The notes under the pieces were generated by a model, which was not told the DNA's origin, did no database searches, and saw nothing but the letters and a program-made list of their open reading frames with translations. The translations under genes and the position numbers were made by a program. Positions 39,296 to 48,291 of a stretch of DNA of 64,000 nt are shown here, one piece after another (position 1 is the first letter of the stretch; each line of letters starts with the position of its first letter). This stretch comes from Sphingosinicella microcystinivorans. Its GTDB lineage: Bacteria; Pseudomonadota; Alphaproteobacteria; Sphingomonadales; Sphingomonadaceae. The DNA lies in assembly GCF_003634215.1 (NCBI RefSeq), contig NZ_RBWX01000007.1, positions 1,536,945 to 1,600,944 on the forward strand, read 5' to 3'.

Positions 39296-42200
39296 ATGCC
39301 CGAATCGCGTTTTGTCCATCTCCGCATCCAGTCGCCTTATTCGATGCTGGAGGGCGCGGTTCACGCGAAGGATCTCGCAAAAGCCTGCATCAAATACGGC
39401 ATGCCTGCCGCCGCCGTTACCGACAGAAACAACCTGTTCGCGGCGATGGAGTTTTCGGACAAGCTCTCGGACGCGGGCGTGCAGCCGATCATCGGCGCGC
39501 TGCTCTCGGTCGCTCGGCCCGGCATCACCCAAGCCGGAAGCAAGCCCGCGCAGGACTGGCTGGCGCTGCTCGCTCAGGATGACACCGGGTACAAGAACCT
39601 CATCCGCATTATCTCGCGTGCCCACCTCGAATCCGATCCGGTCGATGGGCCAAACGTGCCGCTCCCCGAGATTGAAGGGCTGACGGACGGGCTCATAGCG
39701 CTCACTGCGGGGCCGGAAGGGGCGCTCGCGCGGATGTTCGCGGATGGGCAGGCGGATGCCGCTGGTGCCTATGCGGACGCGCTGCAGGCGCTGTTTCCAG
39801 ACCGGCTCTATATAGAGCTTTCGCGCACGCATAACCCGATCGAGGACAGTTCCGAGCAGGCGCTGATTGCGCTCGCGCACGCCCGGAATCTACCGCTGGT
39901 CGCCACCAATCCGGTGGCATTCCCGGACAAGAGCTTCGCGGCCGCGCACGATGTGCTGCTCTGCATCGCAGACAGCGCCTATGTGGAAACCGAAGGCCGC
40001 CGCCGCGTGTCAGAGGAATGCTGGCTGAAACCGCCGGGCGAGATGGTCCGGCTGTTCGAGGATGTGCCGGAGGCGATTGACAACACGCTCGTCATCGCGC
40101 GCCGCTGCGCGGTGATGGCGCCGTCGCGAAAGCCCATCCTGCCGAGCCTTGCGGGCGACCGCGAAGGCGAGGCGACGATGCTCGTCGAGCAGGCGCGCGT
40201 GGGGCTCGCCCGTCGGCTCGAAGGCCGCGCCGACACCGAACCCTACTTCGAACGGCTCGATTACGAACTCGGCATCATCAACAAGATGGGCTTCGCGGGC
40301 TACTTTCTGATCGTCGCGGACTTCATCCAGTGGGCGAAGTCTCAAGGCATCCCCGTGGGGCCGGGGCGCGGTTCGGGTGCAGGCTCCGTCGTCGCGTGGG
40401 CGCTCACCATCACCGATCTCGATCCCATGCGGCTTGGCTTGCTGTTCGAGCGCTTCCTGAACCCCGAGCGCGTCTCGATGCCGGACTTCGACATCGACTT
40501 CTGCGAAACCCGGCGCGGCGAGGTGATCCGCTACGTCCAAGAACGCTACGGCCGCGATCAGGTGGCGCAGATTATCACGTTCGGAACGCTGAAGGCGCGC
40601 GCCGTGCTGAAGGATGTCGGCCGCGTACTGCAGATGCCCTACGGGCAGGTGGATCGGCTCGCCAAGCTGGTGCCGAACCACCCGACGGACCCGTGGACGC
40701 TCGACCGCACCATGAACGGCGTCGCCGAGTTCGAAAACGAAACCAAGCGCGATCCGGCGGTCGAAAACCTCGTCAATCTCGCGATGAAGCTCGAGGGCTT
40801 GCCGCGCCACGCCTCGACACACGCGGCGGGAGTCGTGATCGGCGACCGCCCGCTCGACGAGCTAGTGCCGCTCTACCGAGACCCGCGTTCTGACATGCCC
40901 GTCACCCAGTTCGATATGAAGTGGGTTGAAAAAGCGGGCCTCGTGAAGTTCGACTTCCTCGGCCTCAAGACGCTTTCGGTCCTCCAGCGCGCGCTCGATC
41001 TGCTCGCCAAGCGTGGCATCACCGTCGACCTGTCTACGATCCCGTGGGACGATCCCGATGTCTACGCACTGCTAGCGAAGGGCGACACGGTTGGTGTGTT
41101 CCAGCTCGAATCCGAAGGCATGCGCCGCACGCTCGCGCAGGTAAAGCCGGACTGCTTCGAGGATATCATCGCGCTCGTCTCGCTCTACCGTCCGGGCCCG
41201 ATGGACAACATTCCGAGCTTCGCGAACCGCAAGCACGGCACCGAGGCGGTCGACTGCCTGCATCCGAAGCTGGAGCCGATCCTCAAGGAAACCTACGGCG
41301 TCATCATCTATCAGGAACAGGTGATGCAGATCGCGCAGGTGCTCGCGGGCTATTCGCTCGGCGAAGCCGATCTTCTGCGCCGCGCGATGGGCAAGAAGAA
41401 GAAGGAGGAGATGGACGCCCAGAAGGCGCGTTTCCTCGAAGGCGCCACCGCGCAGGGCGTCGATCACGCCCAGGCCGACTACATCTTCGAGCTCGTGGCG
41501 AAGTTCGCGGGTTACGGCTTCAACAAGAGCCACGCCGCCGCCTATGCGCTCGTCGCTTATCAAACCGGCTGGATGAAGGCGAAGTACCCGGTCGAGTTCT
41601 ACGCGGCCTCGATGGCCTATGATATCGCGCTCACGGACAAGCTCAGCGTCTTCATAGACGATATGAAGCGCATGGGCGTGGAGTGCCTGCCGCCCTGTAT
41701 CAACAACAGCGAGGCCGACTTTTCGGTGGAGGACGGCAAGGTGCGTTATGCGCTCGCCGGCCTCAAAGGCGTCGGCGAGCGAGCGATGGAGGGTATTGTC
41801 GAGGTCCGCGAGGCGGGCGGCACGTTTAAGTCGCTGACCGACTTTGCAGAGCGCATCGATCCCACGCTGCTTAACAAGCGGCAGATCGAAAGCCTCGTTT
41901 CGGGCGGTGCGTTCGATTGTGTGGAGTCCAACCGCGCCAAGGCCCATGCAATGGCGGAGGCCGTTCTGGCGGCGGCGAACGCGGCGGCGGATGCGCGGAA
42001 GACGCACCAGGGCGCGCTGTTCGGCGGGGCAGGGGGCGGCGCATCCATCACTCTCATGGCGCCCGGCAGCGTTTCGGAGTGGTCGCTGGGTGACACGATG
42101 GCGAAGGAACGCGACGCGTTCGGCTTCTACTTCGCCGCACACCCGCTTTCGGCTTGGCAGCATGTGCTCGATACGCATGGCGCGCGCTCCTTTGCGCGCG

Positions 42201-42739
42201 TTTGCGAGGACGGCCCACCGTGGGACGGCGGGCGCGGCAGCGCGACGATGGCGGGGCTCGTCGAGTCTGTGCGCTGGCGCACGCCCCAGAACGGACGCAG
42301 CACGCGCTACCTTCTCGCCAGCCTGTCGGACTCGGGCGGTCAGTACGTTGCAAGCTGCTTTGACGAAGAGGTGATGCCCGCGCTTGAAGCCGCTGCCGCA
42401 GCGCAGGAGGTGATCCTCATTAACGCTGAGCTGCTGTGGCGCGATGGTGAAGAGGCGCCGCGCGTCACGATCAGGGGGCTTACGGCAGTCGCTGAACTGT
42501 CGAAGCACAGCCGTGGACGCCTCACTCTCAAGGTCTCGCCGAGTTTCGACGCTGCCGCGCTGCGACGCCTTGCCGACGCACAGCCAGTGGGGCGCGGCGA
42601 CATCTTCGCCGAGATAGAACTGCCCGACGGTTTCGCCTCGATCCGCGTCGCCCATGGGCTGCTGCTGGATTCTGAAATGCGCCATACCGCTGAACGCATC
42701 GCAGGCGTGACCTCAGCGTCTCTCGTCGCCGTAAGCTGA
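39296..42739 (+). CDS. dnaE: DNA polymerase III alpha subunit
   Basis: An 1147-residue replicative C-family polymerase. The N-terminal PHP domain begins FVHLRIQSPYSMLEGAV. The palm holds GPGRGSGAGSVVAWAL and the catalytic aspartates in MPDFDIDFC; AGYGFNKSHAAAYALVAYQTG lies in the fingers. Helix-hairpin-helix and OB regions follow in the C-terminal third. The length fits DnaE1. A 16-base perfect palindrome begins 7 bases after the stop. Confidence 0.97.
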   Translation: MPESRFVHLRIQSPYSMLEGAVHAKDLAKACIKYGMPAAAVTDRNNLFAAMEFSDKLSDAGVQPIIGALLSVARPGITQAGSKPAQDWLALLAQDDTGYKNLIRIISRAHLESDPVDGPNVPLPEIEGLTDGLIALTAGPEGALARMFADGQADAAGAYADALQALFPDRLYIELSRTHNPIEDSSEQALIALAHARNLPLVATNPVAFPDKSFAAAHDVLLCIADSAYVETEGRRRVSEECWLKPPGEMVRLFEDVPEAIDNTLVIARRCAVMAPSRKPILPSLAGDREGEATMLVEQARVGLARRLEGRADTEPYFERLDYELGIINKMGFAGYFLIVADFIQWAKSQGIPVGPGRGSGAGSVVAWALTITDLDPMRLGLLFERFLNPERVSMPDFDIDFCETRRGEVIRYVQERYGRDQVAQIITFGTLKARAVLKDVGRVLQMPYGQVDRLAKLVPNHPTDPWTLDRTMNGVAEFENETKRDPAVENLVNLAMKLEGLPRHASTHAAGVVIGDRPLDELVPLYRDPRSDMPVTQFDMKWVEKAGLVKFDFLGLKTLSVLQRALDLLAKRGITVDLSTIPWDDPDVYALLAKGDTVGVFQLESEGMRRTLAQVKPDCFEDIIALVSLYRPGPMDNIPSFANRKHGTEAVDCLHPKLEPILKETYGVIIYQEQVMQIAQVLAGYSLGEADLLRRAMGKKKKEEMDAQKARFLEGATAQGVDHAQADYIFELVAKFAGYGFNKSHAAAYALVAYQTGWMKAKYPVEFYAASMAYDIALTDKLSVFIDDMKRMGVECLPPCINNSEADFSVEDGKVRYALAGLKGVGERAMEGIVEVREAGGTFKSLTDFAERIDPTLLNKRQIESLVSGGAFDCVESNRAKAHAMAEAVLAAANAAADARKTHQGALFGGAGGGASITLMAPGSVSEWSLGDTMAKERDAFGFYFAAHPLSAWQHVLDTHGARSFARVCEDGPPWDGGRGSATMAGLVESVRWRTPQNGRSTRYLLASLSDSGGQYVASCFDEEVMPALEAAAAAQEVILINAELLWRDGEEAPRVTIRGLTAVAELSKHSRGRLTLKVSPSFDAAALRRLADAQPVGRGDIFAEIELPDGFASIRVAHGLLLDSEMRHTAERIAGVTSASLVAVS

Positions 42740-42745
42740 GTCGAT

Positions 42746-42761
42746 TTGCGCCGCGGCGCAA
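42746..42761. repeat. 16-bp perfect palindrome after dnaE
   Basis: TTGCGCCG/CGGCGCAA is a loop-less perfect palindrome 7 bases after the dnaE stop codon. It could be a transcript-end structure or a protein site; nothing else defines it. Confidence 0.5.
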
Positions 42762-42794
42762 CGCCGCAGCCGCTTTCAAGCCGATTTTTGGTGT

Positions 42795-42811
42795 TGCAAT
42801 GCTGCATTGCA
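42795..42811. repeat. TGCAATGC-T-GCATTGCA palindrome
   Basis: Perfect 8-base arms around one central T. It lies in the AT-rich gap upstream of the small secreted protein gene, and a further TGCAAT copy follows at 42815-42820. The symmetry suits an operator for a dimeric regulator. Confidence 0.4.
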
Positions 42812-42843
42812 GTATGCAATTTGTGTAGCACTCAAAAAAATGT

Positions 42844-42871
42844 TTGACATAGAACTGAGTGGCACTTAAAC
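42844..42871 (+). promoter_or_regulatory. possible sigma-70 type promoter
   Basis: A perfect -35 TTGACA (42844-42849) is followed after 16 bases by TTAAAC (42866-42871), a weak -10. It is 65 bases upstream of the small secreted protein gene. Two nested inverted repeats (ACTGAG/CTCAGT and ACTTAAAC/GTTTTAAGT) overlap the -10 and the bases after it, so the promoter may be controlled. Confidence 0.4.
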
Positions 42872-42935
42872 AGGCCTCAGTGGTTTTAAGTAAGACTCAG
42901 CAATCGCCCTCCCACGGCAAATCAGGAGCAAGATC

Positions 42936-43229
42936 ATGAACCGCGTTCTCGTCACTCTCCCCCTCGCTTTCGTCGCGTCCGCGTTCTTCGTCACCGCCTC
43001 GATCACGCCCGCACACGCCTCTGACGGCGCTTGCGCCGCGATGCCCGCCAACATCCGTTCGGTCGCCGAAAAGGGCGATGCGGCTACGGCCAAGAAGGCG
43101 CTGAAGCTGGTTCGCACGGGTGAGCTGCTTTGCGATGCGGGCAACGAGCGCGCGGCGAAGAAGAAGTTCGAAGGCGCCTACAAGACCCTCGGCGTTGCCG
43201 AAGAGGAATACGCGCAGCTCGCGAAGTAA
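42936..43229 (+). CDS. small secreted protein of unknown function
   Basis: A 97-residue protein with a clear signal peptide (NRVLVTLPLAFVASAFFVTA, cleavage near AHA-SDGA). The mature part is a ~70-residue Ala/Lys-rich helical domain with two Cys residues, AATAKKALKLVRTGELLCDAG and ERAAKKKFEGAYKTLGVAEEEY. CAGGAG ends 8 bases before the ATG. It stands alone between its own promoter region and a strong terminator. I do not recognise a family; similar short periplasmic helical proteins occur in sphingomonads. Confidence 0.7.
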   Translation: MNRVLVTLPLAFVASAFFVTASITPAHASDGACAAMPANIRSVAEKGDAATAKKALKLVRTGELLCDAGNERAAKKKFEGAYKTLGVAEEEYAQLAK

Positions 43230-43256
43230 GTCCCCCCAAGGCCCATTGCGGCCTTC

Positions 43257-43289
43257 AAGGGCTGCGGCAGCTTTGCCGCAGCCCTTTTT
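43257..43289 (+). terminator. intrinsic terminator of the small secreted protein gene
   Basis: GGGCTGCGGCA (43259-43269), loop GCTT, TGCCGCAGCCC (43274-43284), then TTTTTCTTT. This is a perfect 11-bp stem with a T-run, the best classical terminator in the window. Confidence 0.9.
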
Positions 43290-43380
43290 CTTTGCGCTGA
43301 GGGCAGGGCATTTGCGGTTGCGAGGCCGCGAGGCGCGTGACATTGGAGCCCCGGTTCGACACCGGATAGGACGGGGTGAA

Positions 43381-44163
43381 ATGACCGACGCGCTGCAACT
43401 TGAAATCGATGGGCCGATCGCGCGCATTGCCTTCAACCGTGCGGACAAGCGCAACGCCATTTCGCAGGCGATGTGGGAAGCGTTTCCACGTCTCGTCGAG
43501 GCTGCGGTTGCCGAGCGGGGCGTGCGCGCGCTCGTGATCCATTCGGCAACGCCCGCCATGTTTTCGGCAGGGGCCGATATCGGCGAATTTGCGGAAAAAG
43601 CACGCGATCCCGTGTGGCAGGCCGCCAACCGGCAGGCGCTGCGCGGTGCGCAACTCGCCATCTCGCGCGCGCCGATCCCGACACTTGCCGTCGTTGACGG
43701 CGACTGCGTGGGGGCTGGGTGCGGCGTCGCAATTGCCTGCGACATGCGGATCGCGTCTTCGCGAGCGCGGTTCGGCATCACACCGGCGAAGCTGGGGCTC
43801 GTCTATCCGCTGCACGACATCAAGTTGCTCATCGATCTCGTCGGACCGGGGCAGGCGCGGCGTATCCTTTACACAGGCGAGCTTCTGTCGGCGGACGAAG
43901 CGCTCGTTATCGGCCTCATCGAGGTTGGCACGACCGTGGAGGCGCTGAGCCGCGAGGCGGAGTTGCTGATCGCACGGATCGTCGAGAATGCTCCGTCGAG
44001 CACCACAGGGCTCAAGGGCCTTGTCCGCCGCGTGCTCGATGGTGACCGGGACGATGATGCGGCCAGCGCGGCGATTTTCGATGGAGCCTTCGCGGGTGCC
44101 GATTTCGCCGAAGGGCTTGCCGCATTCGCTGCGCGCCGCAAGCCGGTGTTCGCAGATCGATGA
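43381..44163 (+). CDS. enoyl-CoA hydratase/isomerase family protein lacking both canonical glutamates
   Basis: A 260-residue crotonase-fold protein. The CoA-binding and oxyanion-hole region is present (FSAGADIGEF and GDCVGAGCGVAIACDMRIAS). The two catalytic Glu of hydratases are absent: the usual GGCELA is GCGVA here and the FGxPE position is FGITPAKLG. It is therefore probably not a simple enoyl-CoA hydratase; another crotonase reaction or a different substrate is likely. The start ATG 43381 follows a terminator region and begins a coupled three-gene run with the next gene (ATGA overlap) and ilvD. Confidence 0.8.
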   Translation: MTDALQLEIDGPIARIAFNRADKRNAISQAMWEAFPRLVEAAVAERGVRALVIHSATPAMFSAGADIGEFAEKARDPVWQAANRQALRGAQLAISRAPIPTLAVVDGDCVGAGCGVAIACDMRIASSRARFGITPAKLGLVYPLHDIKLLIDLVGPGQARRILYTGELLSADEALVIGLIEVGTTVEALSREAELLIARIVENAPSSTTGLKGLVRRVLDGDRDDDAASAAIFDGAFAGADFAEGLAAFAARRKPVFADR

Positions 44164-44891
44164 AGGCGGCCGAATATCTGCCCGGCAGGCCGGGGCGTTT
44201 CCTCATCATTGCCGACCACGCGTCCAACGCCGTTCCGGCGGACATCGCGCTCGGGGTCAGCGCAGCGGACCTTCAGAAGCACATCGCATGGGACATCGGC
44301 ACCGCGGCGCTGGCGCGGAGCCTGTCGGCTGCGCTCGCCGCGCCAGCGGTCCTCGCGACGGCATCCCGTCTTGTCGCCGACTGCAACCGCGCGCCGGAGG
44401 ACGACGGGGCGATCCCGCCCGCCAGTGACGGCATTCCCGTGCCCGGCAACGCGCTCAGCGCGGACGCGCAGCAGGTGCGCCTTGCGACGTGGCACGAACC
44501 CTATCACGCCGCCATCGCCGATGCGCTGGATCTGCTGAACCCGCGGCTGCTTGTCTCGATCCACAGCTTCACACCCAGCCTTGCATCGCGCCCTCAGGAG
44601 ACGCGCCCGTGGCAGGTCGCGCTGCTCTACAACCGAGACGACCGCGCCGCACGCATCGCCATGCGCGCCCTCGCCGCCGAAGGTTTCACGGTCGGCGACA
44701 ACCAGCCCTATTCGGGCGCAGTCTACGGCTACACGACGGACCGCCATGCGGAGGCGAGGGGGCTTTGCTATCTCACCTTCGAAATTCGTCAGGATCTCCT
44801 TGCGGACGAAGGCGCGATTGCCGCATGGACGCAGCGTCTCGGTCGTGTCATTGGCATCGTTGAATCTGAGCTTCTGGAGGTAATCGCATGA
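44160..44891 (+). CDS. N-formylglutamate amidohydrolase family protein
   Basis: A 243-residue zinc-dependent hydrolase. Family marks are [50 protein letters not shown] and the late [10 protein letters not shown]. Members deformylate N-formylglutamate in histidine breakdown (HutG), but no hut genes are nearby, so the substrate is open. It overlaps the crotonase-fold gene and ilvD by 4 bases each. Confidence 0.88.
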   Translation: MKAAEYLPGRPGRFLIIADHASNAVPADIALGVSAADLQKHIAWDIGTAALARSLSAALAAPAVLATASRLVADCNRAPEDDGAIPPASDGIPVPGNALSADAQQVRLATWHEPYHAAIADALDLLNPRLLVSIHSFTPSLASRPQETRPWQVALLYNRDDRAARIAMRALAAEGFTVGDNQPYSGAVYGYTTDRHAEARGLCYLTFEIRQDLLADEGAIAAWTQRLGRVIGIVESELLEVIA

Positions 44892-46606
44892 CGACGTTCG
44901 ACAAATCGAAATTGCCGAGCCGTTATGTGTCGGTCGGCCCCGAGCGCGCGCCGCAGCGGTCATATTACTATGCGATGGGCCTGACCGAGGAAGAGATCGC
45001 CCGACCCTTCGTCGGCGTCGTTTCGGCGGGGAACGACAGTGCGCCTTGCAACACGATGCTCGACCATCAGGCCGACATCGCGCGCAAGGGCGTTCACGCC
45101 GCCGGCGGCCTGCCGCGGCGGTTCAACACGATCACCGTCACCGACGGGATCGCGATGGGCCACCAGGGCATGAAGGCCTCGCTCGTCAGCCGCGAGGTGA
45201 TTGCGGACTCGGTCGAGCTTTCGGTGCGCGGGCATTGCTATGACGCCATCGTCGGCTTTGCGGGCTGCGACAAGTCGCTGCCGGGCATGATGATGGCGAT
45301 GCTGCGGCTGAATGTGCCTTCGATCTTCGTTTACGGCGGTTCGATCTTGCCGGGGCGGTACGAGGGGCGGGACCTTACGGTGCAGGATGTATTCGAAGTT
45401 GTCGGGCAGTATGCGTCCGGCAAGTGTCCACTTTCGCACCTGACAGCGATCGAGAAGGCGGCGTGCCCGGGGCATGGCGCGTGCGGCGGGCAGTATACGG
45501 CGAACACGATGGCGTGCGTGGCGGAGGCGATCGGCCTCAGCCTGCCGAACAGCAACATGGCGCCCGCGCCCTATGAAACGCGCGACGACATCGCTGAGGC
45601 GGCCGGGCGCCAGATCATGAAGCTGATCGAGCTCAATCTCCGCCCGCGCGACATCTGCACGCGCGAGGCGTTCGAGAACGCGGCGCGGGTCGTCGCGGCG
45701 ACGGGCGGCTCGACGAACGGCGCTCTGCACCTTCCGGCGATGGCTTCGGAAGCGGGCATCGAATTCGACCTTTTCGATGTCGCGGAGATTTTCAAATCAA
45801 CGCCTTACGTCGCAGACTTGAAGCCTGGCGGTAAGTACGTCGCCAAGGACATGTACGAGGCGGGCGGCGTCTACATGATGATGAAGACACTCCTCGTCGG
45901 CGGCTTCTTGCACGGCAACTGCATGACCGTGACCGGCAAGACGCTCGGCGAGAACATCGAGGAAATCACGTGGAACCCCGACCAGAAGGTCATCCGCGAG
46001 GTTTCAAACCCGATCACCCCCACGGGCGGCGTTGTCGGCCTCAAGGGATCGCTCGCTCCCGATGGCGCGATCGTGAAGGTCGCCGGGCTCGCCAAGCTGA
46101 CCTTCGAAGGTCCGGCCCGCGTCTTTGATTGCGAAGAGGACGCGTTCGCTGCCGTCGAGAACCGCCAGTTTGAGGAGGGCGAAGTCCTCGTCATCCGCTA
46201 CGAAGGCCCCAAGGGCGGCCCCGGTATGCGCGAAATGCTCGCCACCACCGCCGCGCTCTATGGGCAGGGCATGGGCGACAAGGTGGCGCTGATCACCGAC
46301 GGCCGCTTCTCCGGCGCGACGCGCGGCTTCTGCATCGGCCACGTCGGCCCCGAAGCTTCGGACTGCGGCCCGATCGCGCTCATCGAGAACGGCGACATGA
46401 TCAGCATCGACGCCGTTGAGGGCACCATAGACCTCCTCGTCGGCGACGATGTTCTCGCTGAGCGCCGCGCGCGCTGGCAGCCGCGCGTCAACGCCTACCA
46501 GTCCGGCGCGCTGTGGCGCTACGCCCAGAACGTCGGCCCGGCCAGCAAGGGCGCCTGCACGCACCCCGGCGCCAGCGCCGAGCGCCACGTCTACGCCGAC
46601 ATCTAA
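44888..46606 (+). CDS. ilvD: dihydroxy-acid dehydratase
   Basis: A 572-residue Fe-S dehydratase of valine, isoleucine and pantothenate synthesis. Cluster cysteines lie in [23 protein letters not shown] and [44 protein letters not shown] is the C-terminal substrate region (catalytic Ser in SGAT). It overlaps the upstream amidohydrolase by 4 bases. Its 3' end may overlap a lipoprotein gene on the other strand. Confidence 0.96.
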   Translation: MTTFDKSKLPSRYVSVGPERAPQRSYYYAMGLTEEEIARPFVGVVSAGNDSAPCNTMLDHQADIARKGVHAAGGLPRRFNTITVTDGIAMGHQGMKASLVSREVIADSVELSVRGHCYDAIVGFAGCDKSLPGMMMAMLRLNVPSIFVYGGSILPGRYEGRDLTVQDVFEVVGQYASGKCPLSHLTAIEKAACPGHGACGGQYTANTMACVAEAIGLSLPNSNMAPAPYETRDDIAEAAGRQIMKLIELNLRPRDICTREAFENAARVVAATGGSTNGALHLPAMASEAGIEFDLFDVAEIFKSTPYVADLKPGGKYVAKDMYEAGGVYMMMKTLLVGGFLHGNCMTVTGKTLGENIEEITWNPDQKVIREVSNPITPTGGVVGLKGSLAPDGAIVKVAGLAKLTFEGPARVFDCEEDAFAAVENRQFEEGEVLVIRYEGPKGGPGMREMLATTAALYGQGMGDKVALITDGRFSGATRGFCIGHVGPEASDCGPIALIENGDMISIDAVEGTIDLLVGDDVLAERRARWQPRVNAYQSGALWRYAQNVGPASKGACTHPGASAERHVYADI

Positions 46607-46852
46607 GCGCGACGACAGGGTGGTGGGTGATGTCGGCAGCGGCAGCACGGGGATCGACTTCGGCTGCGGTGGCATCGCCGCCGCGTTCCCGTCCTGCGGC
46701 GGCTGGGATATCGCGGACCAAACGGGCTCCCCACGCGAATCGCGGGGAATCTCGCCCGGCGTCGTCCTGACACCGCCCGCATAGAAAGGGGACGGCGCAC
46801 AGGCGCCGACGATGAGCGTGACGGCCAGAACGATGAGGGCGGGAAGGCGCAT
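46004..46852 (-). CDS. possible lipoprotein, extent uncertain
   Basis: A minus-strand frame from ATG 46852 begins [20 protein letters not shown], a clear lipoprotein signal with Cys at residue 18. It continues with a short Pro-rich mature part ([20 protein letters not shown]). Up to 46607 it lies in the otherwise empty ilvD-nnr gap and looks genuine. Beyond that the frame has no stop and runs 600 bases antisense through ilvD. Either the gene truly overlaps, or a frameshift near 46620 hides the stop (another frame ends at 46603). Only the first ~80 residues are supported. Confidence 0.4.
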   Translation of the reverse strand: MRLPALIVLAVTLIVGACAPSPFYAGGVRTTPGEIPRDSRGEPVWSAISQPPQDGNAAAMPPQPKSIPVLPLPTSPTTLSSRLDVGVDVALGAGAGVRAGALAGRADVLGVAPQRAGLVGVDARLPARAALSENIVADEEVYGALNGVDADHVAVLDERDRAAVRSFGADVADAEAARRAGEAAVGDQRHLVAHALPIERGGGGEHFAHTGAALGAFVADDEDFALLKLAVLDGSERVLFAIKDAGRTFEGQLGEPGDLHDRAIGSERSLEADNAARGGDRV

Positions 46853-46920
46853 GACGTCATATGCTGTCGCAAGAACGGCGCGCGTTGACAAGCCTGCCCT
46901 GATCAGTGTCGGGTCTTTCC

Positions 46921-48291
46921 ATGCCTGCTGAATATCCAACGCTTCTGCCCCGCGAACCCGTTGTGACCGCCGCCGAAATGCGCGCTGCCGAGGCAGCGGC
47001 GGTCGCCGCGGGTACGAGCGGCTTCGAGCTGATGTGCCGAGCTGGCGAAGCCGCTGCGGCAGGCATCGCGGCGTTTTACGGTCCCGCGCCAGTGCTGGTG
47101 CTGGCGGGCCCGGGCAATAACGGCGGGGACGGCTATGTCGTGGCGAACGCGCTGAGACAGCGCCGCTGGCCGGTGGAGGTCGCCGCGCTGGCGCCGCCCG
47201 CGACCGAAGCAGCGCAGCAGGCCGCCGCGCTGTGGAACGCGCCCGTGATGGATATTGCCGACGCGGAGCCGCGCTTCGTTCTTGTGGACGCGCTGTTCGG
47301 GACAGGACTGACGCGCGGGCTGGAAGAGCCGCTTCTATCGCAGTTTCATGCGCTTGCACGCGCATCTTCAGTCGTGATCGCGCTCGACCTGCCGAGCGGT
47401 GCGGCGACCGGCGACGGCACGGCGCTGTCGCCGCTCGTGCGCGCGGACCTCACCGTAACGTTCGGCGCGATGAAGCCCTCGCACCTGCTGCATCCTGCCG
47501 CGGCATCCTGCGGACGGGTCGTCGTCGCCGATATCGGCCTGGGCGAGATCGAGACGCGGCTTTTCAGGAATGGCGCAGCGCCGACTGCCGTGCTGGGGGC
47601 GGACACGCACAAGTACCGGCGCGGGCATGTGCTCGTCGTTTCGGGTGCGATGGCGGGCGCGGCATGGCTCGCCGCCTGCGCGGCGCAGCGAGCCGGGGCG
47701 GGCTATGTGACGCTGGCGTCGGAAACGGCGATGCCGCCGTCGTCGCTGGTCGTGCAGCCGCTCGGCGCGATCGACCTTGCCCGCGCGGATGCCGTTGTGC
47801 TCGGCTCGGGCCTTGGCCGCGATGCGGCGGCGCGGACACGCGCCCGGAGGGTGCTGGGTGCGGGAAGGCCGATGGTGCTCGATGCCGACATTTTTTCGCT
47901 GTTCGCGGACGATCCCGCATCGGTCTTCGGCCTCGGCGCAGTGATGACGCCGCACGAAGGCGAATTCGCGCGCCTCTTCGGCGATCTTCCGGGAAGCAAA
48001 GTGGATCGCGCCCGCGCCGCTGCCGCGCGGTCCGGCAACGTCATCGTCTTGAAAGGCCCGGACACGGTGATTGCCGCGCCGGACGGCCGCGCAGTCATCA
48101 ACGACCACGCATCGGCGCGTCTTGCGACCGCCGGAAGCGGCGATGTGCTTTCGGGCATGATCGCGGCGCACCTCGCGCGCGGTGAAGCGCCGTTTGATGC
48201 CGCCTGCGCCGCCGTGTGGCGTCATGGCGATGCCGCGCTTCGAGGTCGGGACGGCCTCATCGCGGAAGACCTTGTCGGCCTGATCCGTTGA
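46921..48291 (+). CDS. nnr: bifunctional NAD(P)H-hydrate epimerase / ADP-dependent NAD(P)H-hydrate dehydratase
   Basis: A 456-residue metabolite-repair fusion. The N-terminal YjeF_N epimerase has VLAGPGNNGGDGYVVANAL and VDALFGTGLTRGL. The C-terminal ribokinase-like dehydratase has HKYRRGHVLVVSGAMAGAAW, MTPHEGEFARLFG, VLKGPDTVIAAPDG and TAGSGDVLSGMIAAHLA. It restores damaged NAD(P)H hydrates. ATG 46921 is used; a GTG at 46906 is in frame. The stop overlaps the TTG start of the methyltransferase gene. Confidence 0.95.
   Translation: MPAEYPTLLPREPVVTAAEMRAAEAAAVAAGTSGFELMCRAGEAAAAGIAAFYGPAPVLVLAGPGNNGGDGYVVANALRQRRWPVEVAALAPPATEAAQQAAALWNAPVMDIADAEPRFVLVDALFGTGLTRGLEEPLLSQFHALARASSVVIALDLPSGAATGDGTALSPLVRADLTVTFGAMKPSHLLHPAAASCGRVVVADIGLGEIETRLFRNGAAPTAVLGADTHKYRRGHVLVVSGAMAGAAWLAACAAQRAGAGYVTLASETAMPPSSLVVQPLGAIDLARADAVVLGSGLGRDAAARTRARRVLGAGRPMVLDADIFSLFADDPASVFGLGAVMTPHEGEFARLFGDLPGSKVDRARAAAARSGNVIVLKGPDTVIAAPDGRAVINDHASARLATAGSGDVLSGMIAAHLARGEAPFDAACAAVWRHGDAALRGRDGLIAEDLVGLIR

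Noticed and set aside
42860-42876. TGGCAC-containing element upstream of the small secreted protein as a sigma-54 promoter
   Set aside because: GG to GC spacing is 11 bases and not 10, and the -12 TTGCA is absent.
46906-46920. GTG 46906 as start of nnr
   Set aside because: It adds only five residues with no ribosome site; ATG 46921 is equally or better placed, though not proven.
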